Shown here: positions 15,649-23,178 of the stretch, one piece after another
Layout of the letters: each line of letters starts with the position of its first letter
How positions within the stretch are numbered: the stretch's first letter is position 1
IMG/VR virus record: IMGVR_UViG_3300042523_000170
Coordinates: 1-24,023 of that record
DNA from: a virus
DNA: 24,023 bases
Direction: 5' to 3' (one strand)
The notes under the pieces: generated by a model
Databases searched by the model: none
What the model was told of the DNA's origin: nothing
The model's input: only the letters and a program-made list of their open reading frames with translations
Position numbers and translations under genes: made by a program

Positions 15649-17244
15649 ATGGCAACAGGTATAACACAAAAGAAATCTTTAAAAGAAATTATTGCAGAAG
15701 AATACAAAAAATGTGCGGTAGACCCAATACATTTTATGAAGAAGTATTGTATGATTCAACATCCTGTTAGAGGTAAAATACCATTTCAACTGTTTCCATT
15801 TCAAGAAAAGACTTTAACGGAATTCAAAAATAATAGATTTAATATAGTTCTTAAATCCAGACAAACTGGTATATCAACACTATCAGCCGGATTTTCTTTA
15901 TGGAATATGCTGTTTAATAATGATTTCAATATATTAGTAATTGCAACAAAGCAAGATGTTGCAAAGAACTTAGTAACAAAGGTTAGGGTTATGCATGAAC
16001 TACTACCTAGTTGGTTAAAGAACGGCTCAATGGAAGATAACAAACTTTCCCTTCGCCTGAATAATGGCTCTCAAATTAAGGCTATTGCTAGTTCTCCTGA
16101 CGCAGGACGTTCGGAAGCATTATCATTACTTATATTTGATGAGGCCGCATTTATTGATGATATTGATGAAATATGGAAATCGGCACAATCTACCCTTTCA
16201 ACGGGTGGTGCTTGTATTGCATTATCTACTCCTAATGGTGTAGGTAACTGGTTTCATAAAACTTGGGTAGATGCGGAAGAAAGTAGAAATCCTTTTAACA
16301 CTATTGAATTGCATTGGACTGTGCATCCTGAAAGAGACCAAAAATGGAGAGATTTACAGGAAGAATTATTAGGTAGAAAAGGAGCAGCTCAAGAATGTGA
16401 TTGTGATTTTATTTCATCTGGTGAAACTGTAATTGAACCAGAATTATTAATGTTCTATAAAGAAACATATGTAATACCACCAATTGAGAAAGGTGGATTT
16501 GATGGAAACCTTTGGAAATGGGAACATGCTGATTATTCTAAATCGTATATGGTAGTGGCCGATGTGGCTAGAGGTGATGGTGCCGATTATTCTACTTGTC
16601 ACGTACTTGATATTGTTAATTCAGTTCAAGTAGCTGAATATAAAGGTAAAATTGATACAAAGGATTTTGGAAATTTCTTAGTAGCACTTTCAACTGAATA
16701 TAATGATGCTTTACTTGTGATAGAGAATGCAAACATTGGTTGGGCAACGATTCAGCAAGTAATAGATAGAGGATATAAAAACTTATTCTATATGAGTAAG
16801 GATTTGAAATATATTGATACTGAAAATCAAATGACAAATAGATATAGAGCCGAAGATAGAGGATTGGTAGCTGGATTTTCAACCACTTCTAAGACTAGAC
16901 CTTTAATTATATCTAAATTAACCGATTATTTTAGAGAAAAATCAATTATAATTCGTTCATCTCGTTTAATAGATGAGTTATTTACATTTATCTATATGAA
17001 TGGTAGAGCTGAAGCAATGAAGAGTTATAATGATGACTTGGTAATGGCATTTTCAATTGGATTATGGGTAAGGGATACTGCACTTCGTTTAAGACAAGAG
17101 GGAATTGATTTAACTAAAAGTGCAGTAGGTGGAATTACATCAAATACTTATACTGGTATTTATGGTGGTGCAAATAGTATGGATGATGACCCTTGGAAAA
17201 TGAGGGTTGGGGATGGATTTGAAGATTTATCTCAATGGTTGTAG
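15649..17244 (+). CDS. 17: Terminase large subunit (gp17-like), DNA-packaging ATPase/nuclease
   Basis: A 531-residue two-domain motor that translocates DNA into the prohead through the portal and cuts the concatemer. The N-terminal ATPase shows Walker A KSRQTGIST (69-77), Walker B LLIFDEA (160-166, with catalytic E165) and the coupling motif ALSTP (191-195). The C-terminal RNase H-like nuclease shows D305 in MVVADVARGDG, E359 in LLVIENANIGW and D462/D463 in YNDDLVMAF, the expected acidic triad. T4 gp17 is 610 residues, so this is somewhat shorter but has every key motif. It begins one base after the zinc-ribbon protein and has no Shine-Dalgarno. There is no intein and no group I intron, although phage terminases often host them. 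Confidence 0.96.
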   Translation: MATGITQKKSLKEIIAEEYKKCAVDPIHFMKKYCMIQHPVRGKIPFQLFPFQEKTLTEFKNNRFNIVLKSRQTGISTLSAGFSLWNMLFNNDFNILVIATKQDVAKNLVTKVRVMHELLPSWLKNGSMEDNKLSLRLNNGSQIKAIASSPDAGRSEALSLLIFDEAAFIDDIDEIWKSAQSTLSTGGACIALSTPNGVGNWFHKTWVDAEESRNPFNTIELHWTVHPERDQKWRDLQEELLGRKGAAQECDCDFISSGETVIEPELLMFYKETYVIPPIEKGGFDGNLWKWEHADYSKSYMVVADVARGDGADYSTCHVLDIVNSVQVAEYKGKIDTKDFGNFLVALSTEYNDALLVIENANIGWATIQQVIDRGYKNLFYMSKDLKYIDTENQMTNRYRAEDRGLVAGFSTTSKTRPLIISKLTDYFREKSIIIRSSRLIDELFTFIYMNGRAEAMKSYNDDLVMAFSIGLWVRDTALRLRQEGIDLTKSAVGGITSNTYTGIYGGANSMDDDPWKMRVGDGFEDLSQWL

Positions 17245-17260
17245 TGTTTTGATATTTTAC

Positions 17261-17274
17261 GATATTTATGTTAT
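17261..17274 (+). promoter_or_regulatory. Putative late promoter of the portal gene
   Basis: GATATTTATGTTAT, 48 nt before ATG 17309, in the only gap between terminase and portal. It departs from the consensus at the first base and has G in place of A at position 10, so it is a weaker match. A nearby GATATTT (17251-17257) repeats part of it. Confidence 0.35.
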
Positions 17275-17308
17275 ATAATGTCAAAATAGAAAACTGATAA
17301 AATAAATT

Positions 17309-19090
17309 ATGGCAGAACAAGAATTAGATGATAGTAAAAGTTTTTTTGGTAGACTAAAGAAATTATTCTCAACAAATGCTATTGTTACCGTTGACAAAAA
17401 TGGTAAGCGTAGAGTTGTTGATACGGATGAGAAGCAAATGAGTACAAACTTTGTAAATCTTAGAGATAGATATACAAAATTACAAAGGTCATATTACGAA
17501 ACCAATCAGGGTGCACAATCAATGGCATACCATCAGGTTCGTAGAGAATTATTCAGAGATTATGATGCTATGGATAATGACCCAATTATAGCATCTGCAT
17601 TAGATATCTATTCAGATGAATCCACAACAAAGAATGAATATGGTGATATATTAGCAATTAAATCATCAAACGAAAATGTAAGTGCAATATTACATAACCT
17701 ATTTTATGATATTATAAACATAGAATTTAACCTTTGGCCTTGGACAAGAAACTTGGTAAAATATGGTGACTTCTTTTTAGCATTAGAAATGGCAGAAGGT
17801 AAGGGTATTATTAATGTAACTCCATACTCTGTATATAATACGGAAAGATTGGAAGGTACTGACCCAATGAATCAAAACTATGTTAAATTTAAAGTTGAAT
17901 TAGATAGATTTGGTAAAAAGGAATATGAGAACTATGAAATGGCTCACTTTCGTTTACTTTCAGATACAAACTTCCTTCCATATGGTAAGGCTATGATTGA
18001 AAATGGTCGTAGAGTTTGGAAACAATTACAATTAATGGAAGATGCGATGTTAATTCATCGTATTATGAGAGCTCCTGAAAAAAGAATATTTAAAATTGAT
18101 ATTGGTAACATCAACCCTAATGAAGTTGATAACTATATGCAAAGGATTATTAACAAAATGAAGAAAACTCCATTTGTTGATACTAATACAGGAGATTATA
18201 ATTTAAAATACAATATTCAAAACCTTACGGAAGATTTTTTCTTACCTGTTAGAGGTGGAGATAGTGGTACTTCAATTGACAACCTATCTGGATTAGAATA
18301 TTCAGCAGTTGAGGATATTGATTACTTAAAAGCTAAATTATTTGCAGCACTTAAAATACCTAAAGCATTTTTGGGATATGAGGAAGATGTAAATGGTAAA
18401 GCAACTTTAGCAGCACAGGATGTTCGTTTTGCTAGAACTATTGAAAGAATTCAAAGAACAATCGTTAGTGAATTATATAAGATTGCAATCGTTCACTTAG
18501 CGGGACAGGGTATTGATGATTCAGAAATGACAAATTTCCAACTTACTTTAACTAACGCTTCTACAATATATGAGCAAGAGAAAGTAAATCTTTGGAGTGA
18601 GAAGGTTAGATTAGCAACTGATATGAAATCCTTAAATATGTTATCTACCGATTGGGTTTACCATAATGTGTTTGGTATGAGTGAGGATGAGATGGATATG
18701 GAGAGAGCTAAGATGGTATTAGACCTTAAAGATAGATTCCGTTATAACTCAATTGAACAACAAGGACAAGACCCAGCAAATCCACCACAACAACAAAATG
18801 TGGAGGAGGAGATTGAAAAAATGAAGCAAGAGATTGTAGATAATAAAGGTGGTAGACCAAGAGAGGGAAATACTTACGGAAAAGATAAACATCCATTAGG
18901 TAGAGACCCATTGGGTAACAAAGAAAACGAATCTCCTAGAAAGAGAGAAACTAGAACTAACGAATCGAATAAGAAACTAGCACAAGAATATATAAACGGA
19001 ATTTCAGCAAAAAAGAGGATTTTAAGTGAAAAAACACAAAAAACTGACCTTTTGGATGAAAATAATCTGTTAGATGACAGTAAATTTTAA
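17309..19090 (+). CDS. 20: Portal vertex protein (gp20-like)
   Basis: A 593-residue portal protein forming the dodecameric DNA gate of the head and the docking site for the terminase and neck. Recognisable T4 gp20-family stretches are RRELFRDYDAMDNDPIIASA (~79-98) followed by LDIYSDEST, then WPWTRNLVKYGDFF, HRIMRAPEKRIFKIDIGN and the clip/stem segment RGGDSGTSIDNLSGLEY, with LKIPKAFLGYEED. T4 gp20 is 524 residues; the extra length is a charged, low-complexity C-terminal tail after about residue 480 (Gln/Pro-rich, then GGRPREGNTYGKDKHPLGRD), probably disordered or a binding tail. It begins ATGGCA with its own late-type element, downstream of the terminase. The order terminase-portal-protease-scaffold matches T4. 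Confidence 0.95.
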   Translation: MAEQELDDSKSFFGRLKKLFSTNAIVTVDKNGKRRVVDTDEKQMSTNFVNLRDRYTKLQRSYYETNQGAQSMAYHQVRRELFRDYDAMDNDPIIASALDIYSDESTTKNEYGDILAIKSSNENVSAILHNLFYDIINIEFNLWPWTRNLVKYGDFFLALEMAEGKGIINVTPYSVYNTERLEGTDPMNQNYVKFKVELDRFGKKEYENYEMAHFRLLSDTNFLPYGKAMIENGRRVWKQLQLMEDAMLIHRIMRAPEKRIFKIDIGNINPNEVDNYMQRIINKMKKTPFVDTNTGDYNLKYNIQNLTEDFFLPVRGGDSGTSIDNLSGLEYSAVEDIDYLKAKLFAALKIPKAFLGYEEDVNGKATLAAQDVRFARTIERIQRTIVSELYKIAIVHLAGQGIDDSEMTNFQLTLTNASTIYEQEKVNLWSEKVRLATDMKSLNMLSTDWVYHNVFGMSEDEMDMERAKMVLDLKDRFRYNSIEQQGQDPANPPQQQNVEEEIEKMKQEIVDNKGGRPREGNTYGKDKHPLGRDPLGNKENESPRKRETRTNESNKKLAQEYINGISAKKRILSEKTQKTDLLDENNLLDDSKF

Positions 19091-19106
19091 CAAACATTAA
19101 AAAGTT

Positions 19107-19120
19107 TATATTTATATGTG
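19107..19120 (+). promoter_or_regulatory. Putative late promoter of the head accessory cluster
   Basis: TATATTTATATGTG, 51 nt before ATG 19158. It would drive the seven tightly packed genes from 19158 to 22979, none of which has another copy before it. A perfect palindrome TATGTACATA (19127-19136) follows in the leader. Confidence 0.5.
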
Positions 19121-19157
19121 TTAGTTTATGTACATAGGTTAAATTATAGGGAAATAA

Positions 19158-20039
19158 ATGAAAAAAATAAAACATTCTAAGGTTAAGAATACCGGAGTGT
19201 TATTTGAGCTTTTAGTAAGACAAATAACATTAGAGGTACTTAATGGTGATAAGACTGAGAACGCAAAACATATAGTAAAAGAATTCTTTGCTGCAGGTAC
19301 TGAATTAAATAAAGAATTACGTCTTTATGATTTACTATTAAAAGAAAAATACAATTCAGAATCAAAAGCTGAAATGTTTGTTGAAACTGTATCTCAAGCA
19401 CATTCAAAATTAAATGGTATAAAGCTATCTAAAGAAAAATACAATCTTATTAAAGAAATTAATTCAAAATTTGAATTAGAGCAATTTTTAACATCTCCTA
19501 TAACTAACTATAAAGTATTAGCATCAATATATAAAGTGTTTGAATCTAAGAAATCTGAAAACTACGATATTAAAGATGTATTTAATTCTAAGATTACATT
19601 AATTGAGAACATTATCTCTAGACCTCCTCTAAACAAAACAATTGAGGTATCCGATAGTACAAAACTAATAGAAACCTATAAACAACAAGATAAAGACCTA
19701 AGATTATTAACCTATAAGATTCTTGTTGAGACTTTCAATAAAAAATACACAAATTTAGATGAAAAACAAAAGGGCTTGTTAAAAGAGTATATTAATAACA
19801 TGTCTAATACATCTAAATTTAAAGATTATTTAGCAGTAGAACTTCCACAAATTGTGAAAGAATTAAAAACAATTAAATCTAAAATATCAGATAAAGTAAC
19901 TACAATCAAATTGTCAGAAACTATTTCTGTTTTAGAAAAAATGAAAATTGGTAAAACTGTATCTGATAATAATGTTTCATCTATCATGCTTTCTTATGAG
20001 TTAATCAAAGAATTAAAATCAAAGGTAAATGTCAAATAG
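19158..20039 (+). CDS. Conserved-looking helical head protein of unknown function
   Basis: A 293-residue protein, Lys/Glu-rich and predicted almost entirely helical, with no membrane segment, signal or catalytic motif. The N-terminus (HSKVKNTGVLFELLVRQITLEVL) looks like the most constrained part. I recall similar proteins between portal and prohead protease in environmental T4-like phages, but I cannot name a family. It starts after the late-type element with a purine-rich AGGGAAATAA leader, one of the few with anything like a ribosome-binding site. Its last 11 bases overlap the next gene, suggesting translational coupling. Position argues for a role in head or neck assembly. Confidence 0.7.
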   Translation: MKKIKHSKVKNTGVLFELLVRQITLEVLNGDKTENAKHIVKEFFAAGTELNKELRLYDLLLKEKYNSESKAEMFVETVSQAHSKLNGIKLSKEKYNLIKEINSKFELEQFLTSPITNYKVLASIYKVFESKKSENYDIKDVFNSKITLIENIISRPPLNKTIEVSDSTKLIETYKQQDKDLRLLTYKILVETFNKKYTNLDEKQKGLLKEYINNMSNTSKFKDYLAVELPQIVKELKTIKSKISDKVTTIKLSETISVLEKMKIGKTVSDNNVSSIMLSYELIKELKSKVNVK

Positions 20040-20616
20040 ACTAAAAGAAATAATCAGAGGTATAGTTAAAGAAATCCAAGACGAAAAGGAATTGGAAGAA
20101 ATGACTGGAACTGGTGCAGTTGCTGGATATGATACTCCAAACGCATTTGCTAAACCTGGTCAAACTGCAAAGAAAAATAAAAGATTAGCTAACGTAACTG
20201 GTGGTGAGGTTGTTGATGATTTAGAAGAAGCTAAGGATTGGTTGAAAAACGATGTTCCTGCTAATTCTAAAAAACCATTAACAATGAAACCAACAGCAAT
20301 TAGTTCAGCAGATGCTGGTGGTATTGCTGATAAGAGTGGTATGATATTAGCAAAGGATGATGAGGAAGCTAGTTTAAATGAAAATCGTTGGTTAGAAATT
20401 AAAAACGGAGATGGTTCACCTAAAGCTAAAATGAGTAGAGGTGTAACATCTATCAAACAACAATTAGGTGAGGTAGAGAAATTTGTTAACTGGTATTCTA
20501 AAATAAAGAATGAGAATGGAGTTAAGAGAGGAGATTACTATAAAAGAACAAATAAGAGTTTACATAAGATAAAAGAAAGGTTAATGAATCTTTCAGAAAA
20601 AATTAGAACTTTATAA
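20029..20616 (+). CDS. Unknown head-cluster protein with TGTGAVAGYDTPNAF motif
   Basis: A 195-residue protein. The N-terminus is an amphipathic helix, SNRLKEIIRGIVKEI, similar to the SRLKELVKEVMVEE helix in the next gene. It is followed by an acidic stretch and the small-residue motif TGTGAVAGYDTPNAFAKPGQ (about 26-45), which I associate with structural proteins of marine T4-like phages. The middle is Lys/Asp-rich and probably disordered; the C-terminus is helical and basic (KRTNKSLHKIKERLMNLSEK). No enzymatic motif is visible. It overlaps the upstream gene by 11 bp and ends one base before the next, so it is translated as part of the head cluster. A minor capsid or core role is inferred from context only. 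Confidence 0.7.
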   Translation: MSNRLKEIIRGIVKEIQDEKELEEMTGTGAVAGYDTPNAFAKPGQTAKKNKRLANVTGGEVVDDLEEAKDWLKNDVPANSKKPLTMKPTAISSADAGGIADKSGMILAKDDEEASLNENRWLEIKNGDGSPKAKMSRGVTSIKQQLGEVEKFVNWYSKIKNENGVKRGDYYKRTNKSLHKIKERLMNLSEKIRTL

Positions 20617-20617
20617 T

Positions 20618-20992
20618 ATGCCAGCAGTATCTAAAGCACAACAAAGATTTATGGGTATGGTTCATGCCGCTCAAAAGGGTGATATGGAAAATCCATCAAA
20701 AGAAGTTGAAAAAGCGGCAGATAGTATGACTAAAAAAGATGCAAAAGATTACGCATCTACATCACATAAAGGTCTACCAAACAAAAAAGAAAATATGAAC
20801 ACAACAATTACAAAATCAAGACTAAAAGAATTAGTTAAAGAAGTAATGGTAGAGGAAAATGAATATCAAGCATTTTTCGCTAAGGCATTGGAAAAAGCTG
20901 GAAAATCTATTCCATCTATGAGTGATGCAGAAAAGAAAGCATTTTTTGATAAAGTAGATGCGGCTTGGAATGGTAAAGGCGAAAAAAAATAA
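20618..20992 (+). CDS. DUF3008-like small protein with a C-terminal helical motif
   Basis: A 124-residue protein made of two parts. Residues 1-55 (MPAVSKAQQRFMGMVHAAQK ... MTKKDAKDYASTSHKGLP) match the DUF3008 pattern of small basic proteins found in phages and bacteria, with no known function. A linker and the amphipathic helix SRLKELVKEVMVEE follow. The last ~40 residues (MSDAEKKAFFDKVDAAWNGK) form a short helical motif that I associate with phage structural proteins. It begins one base after the upstream gene, with no Shine-Dalgarno, and ends 6 bp before the prohead protease. The basic N-terminus and head-cluster location suggest a nucleic acid-associated or core protein, but this is inference. 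Confidence 0.75.
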   Translation: MPAVSKAQQRFMGMVHAAQKGDMENPSKEVEKAADSMTKKDAKDYASTSHKGLPNKKENMNTTITKSRLKELVKEVMVEENEYQAFFAKALEKAGKSIPSMSDAEKKAFFDKVDAAWNGKGEKK

Positions 20993-20998
20993 CATAGA

Positions 20999-21595
20999 AT
21001 GAAGAATCTTTTAATAGAAACAAAATTATTTGAGGGAAAGGTACAAGAAGATGAAGGTGGAAGAACCATTGTTAAAGGTATTCTACAAAGAGCTGGTGCT
21101 GAGAATCAAAACGGAAGAATTTATCCGAAAGAAATCTTAATGAGAGAAGCTAAGAAGTATGAGGTATTCATTAAAGAGCGTAGAGCATTAGGTGAATTAG
21201 ACCATCCAGATTCTACTGTAATCAACTTAAAGAATGTTTCTCACAATATTAGAGAGATTCATTGGGACGGTGATGATTTATGTGGGACTGTTGAAGTTCT
21301 ATCTACTCCATCTGGTAACATCTTAAAAGAATTATTAAAAGCTGGTATTTTATTAGGTATCTCATCAAGAGGTATGGGTTCTACTCGTAACTTATCTGGA
21401 AACAAAGTAGAGGTACAAGAAGATTTTGAATTGATTGGTTGGGATTTCGTATCTAACCCATCTACACATGGTGCATTTATGGTACCTGTAAACGAATCGG
21501 TTAATAAAGGTTTACAACAAATTGGAACTGATGTTTGCGGAGACTTCTGTAAAGCACAAGACTTAATGAGAGAAATAATAACTGAAATAGCATAA
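20999..21595 (+). CDS. 21: Prohead core protease (gp21-like serine protease)
   Basis: A 198-residue serine protease of the T4 gp21 type, which sits in the prohead core and cleaves scaffold and capsid proteins during maturation. Visible signatures are GRIYPKEIL (39-47), the catalytic His in GELDHPD (H69) and the nucleophile in LLGISSRGMGS (S122 or S123), followed by WDFVSNPSTHGAFM (148-161), which fits the family's conserved C-terminal block. It is close to T4 gp21 (212 residues) in length. Residues 10-13 read LFE/G, matching the T4-type (I/L)-x-E/(A/G) cleavage consensus, so N-terminal self-processing is possible. It lies upstream of the acidic scaffold, its likely main substrate. There are two Cys (DVCGDFC) near the C-terminus. 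Confidence 0.93.
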   Translation: MKNLLIETKLFEGKVQEDEGGRTIVKGILQRAGAENQNGRIYPKEILMREAKKYEVFIKERRALGELDHPDSTVINLKNVSHNIREIHWDGDDLCGTVEVLSTPSGNILKELLKAGILLGISSRGMGSTRNLSGNKVEVQEDFELIGWDFVSNPSTHGAFMVPVNESVNKGLQQIGTDVCGDFCKAQDLMREIITEIA

Positions 21596-21597
21596 GA

Positions 21598-22143
21598 ATG
21601 GCAAAGAATTTTGATATATACGATTTCGTACACAACAATAAGATAACCTTAAAAGTTGATGGCAATAAAGGAACTACTGTAGCTAAAGCATACAATGATA
21701 TCCGTAAAACTAACTTGAAAGAAGTAAAGATAGTTAATGGTAAATTCAGTTTAGCTGAAAACTTAGAAGATAGAAAATTATCAAACGAAGTTAAAAAACA
21801 CTTCTTAGAGATTATTTCTACTTATAATACTTTCCAAGACCAAATGAGAAGACAATCTGATTTGACTGAAGTTGCAAATACTTTAGGTGCTATCGTTGAG
21901 GCTGCAAAAGAAATGACATTAAGAGAAAGTGGTGATTGGTTTGATGCAGTGACTGTAAAAAGAAATATGCAAGAATTAGATAAGTTAGGTAAATCATTTG
22001 ATAAGTTCGCTGTTGAAGCAAACTCAATGGATGAGAGATTACATTCTTTATATGAAGATATGGGTCACATCTTAAATCGTTACTATGAAATCGCTGATAT
22101 CTCTGTAGATACAATGAAAGAAAGATTAGGTAAAAAGAAATAA
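21598..22143 (+). CDS. Unknown helical protein between protease and scaffold
   Basis: A 181-residue protein with no recognised family. A short N-terminal beta-like segment (DIYDFVHNNKITLKVDGNKG) is followed by long charged helices to the end (FLEIISTYNTFQDQMRRQSD, EEAAKEMTL-type pattern, RLHSLYEDMGHILNRYYEIA). No Cys, no signal, no membrane segment. It starts 2 bp after the protease and ends 2 bp before the next gene, beginning ATGGCA like many genes here. The segment SLAEN (51-55) superficially resembles a maturation site but does not fit the consensus. Its placement next to gp21 suggests a core or head-assembly role. Confidence 0.7.
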   Translation: MAKNFDIYDFVHNNKITLKVDGNKGTTVAKAYNDIRKTNLKEVKIVNGKFSLAENLEDRKLSNEVKKHFLEIISTYNTFQDQMRRQSDLTEVANTLGAIVEAAKEMTLRESGDWFDAVTVKRNMQELDKLGKSFDKFAVEANSMDERLHSLYEDMGHILNRYYEIADISVDTMKERLGKKK

Positions 22144-22145
22144 TT

Positions 22146-22979
22146 ATGATTCGTTTAGGTGGTTTAATATCTCAAAAAGCATTTGGTAAATTTGAAATGG
22201 GTAAAGTTGTTTCTAATCCATTTGCAAACGCATTCATTAAAGAAGGTGAAGGTGAAGACCATGAAGTTTCTATGGCAAACAATTCATTGGATACCATTAT
22301 TAAGATGGCAACTGAATTGAAAGCCAAAATGGGAGAAGATGAAAAACAAATACCAGCTTGGATTCAAGACCATATAGCTAAAGCAGAAAACTTAATTTCT
22401 CAAACATCATCTAACTATCACGAATACGGAACAAACGAATCGGTAAATGAAGGAGCTGGTAGAGAAGCAATGGGAATTGCTAAATTTACTGGTACTCGTG
22501 CAATTGCAGTACAAAAATTTATAGATGATTTTAATTTGAACGCTAAAAAGCTTTTTAACTTTATAGCTAAAGGAAAATTAAAAGATAGAATGGACTTTGC
22601 AACAGCAATAAGTGGAACACGTGGCAACAAATATCAAGGTAATTTTGTAGGTATGTTCGGAGAAGGTACAATAAATGAAGATTCCGAAACAAAGAGATTG
22701 GAAATGCTGATTAAAAATTTGGAAGAAACTATTAAACTATTAGTACAACAACTTAAAGATAATAAAAGTTTACCAAGCAACAAAAAAGAAAATATTAAAA
22801 AATCAATAGCACTAAACTTAGATTTAATTAACTATTATAAAAAATGGTTAAAAGATTACCAAGCAGCTGCAAACGAATCATTAGTAAAAGAAGATGGCCC
22901 TTGTTGGAAAGGATATAAGCAAGTTGGTATGAAAGATAAGGGTGGTAAGCAAGTTCCTAATTGTGTTCCAAATAAATAA
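22146..22979 (+). CDS. Putative capsid-core protein with C-terminal CWKGYKQVGMK motif
   Basis: A 277-residue protein of unknown function. The segment IPAWIQDHIAKAENLISQTS (69-88) is a helical motif I recall from environmental T4-like head proteins. The last ~25 residues (C253-WKGYKQVGMK ... VPN-C273-VP) form a compact Cys-bounded, Lys-rich tail that recurs, to my knowledge, at the ends of various phage proteins. IKE/G (31-34) and VNE/G (100-103) fit or nearly fit the T4-type prohead protease site, so the protein may be a processed core component. The rest is Lys/Glu-rich helix. It begins 2 bp after the upstream gene and closes the operon; a structured leader follows. Confidence 0.7.
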   Translation: MIRLGGLISQKAFGKFEMGKVVSNPFANAFIKEGEGEDHEVSMANNSLDTIIKMATELKAKMGEDEKQIPAWIQDHIAKAENLISQTSSNYHEYGTNESVNEGAGREAMGIAKFTGTRAIAVQKFIDDFNLNAKKLFNFIAKGKLKDRMDFATAISGTRGNKYQGNFVGMFGEGTINEDSETKRLEMLIKNLEETIKLLVQQLKDNKSLPSNKKENIKKSIALNLDLINYYKKWLKDYQAAANESLVKEDGPCWKGYKQVGMKDKGGKQVPNCVPNK

Positions 22980-23178
22980 ATTCTAAAGAAAAGTATAGAT
23001 TTTTTACGTTTTGTAGAATTTTATATATTTATTCTTAACAATAACCTATTAATTTAGGTTTTTCTATTGGTAAATGAATACTCTCGTTCTATGAGAAGTG
23101 ACCAAAACGCCAATCAAAAACATACATTGAAGTCCACAAATTTAATGACTTCAGAAATCCGATAAATAAGGAAAACAA
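22980..23178 (+). promoter_or_regulatory. Structured leader of the scaffold gene with late promoter element
   Basis: The longest gap in the window (199 nt). TATATTTATTCTTA (23024-23037) matches the first eight positions of the late element, 155 nt before ATG 23179. Downstream are AACCTA/TAGGTT (23043-23060, 6-nt loop, then a T run to 23063), ACTCTC/GAGAAGT with one bulge (about 23080-23100) and TGAAGTC/GACTTCA (23128-23153, 7-bp perfect stem, 12-nt loop). The first hairpin looks like a weak terminator or attenuator. No tRNA or ORF longer than a few codons is visible. A purine run AAGGAAAAC precedes the start. Confidence 0.5.

Noticed and set aside
15649-17244. Intein or intron in the terminase
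   Set aside because: All ATPase and nuclease motifs are continuous and normally spaced, with no Hint blocks and no extra length.
17247-17286. TTTTGA...TCAAAA inverted repeat between terminase and portal
   Set aside because: The 28-nt loop and 6-bp A/T-rich arms give no credible hairpin, and no T tract follows.
19127-19136. Perfect palindrome TATGTACATA in the leader at 19158
   Set aside because: Ten bases of A/T-rich palindrome are expected by chance in such DNA, and no second copy was seen in the other leaders.
22980-23178. Possible tRNA in the longest intergenic gap
   Set aside because: No cloverleaf, no T-loop GTTCRA-type sequence paired in the right place and no CCA end; only simple hairpins are present.
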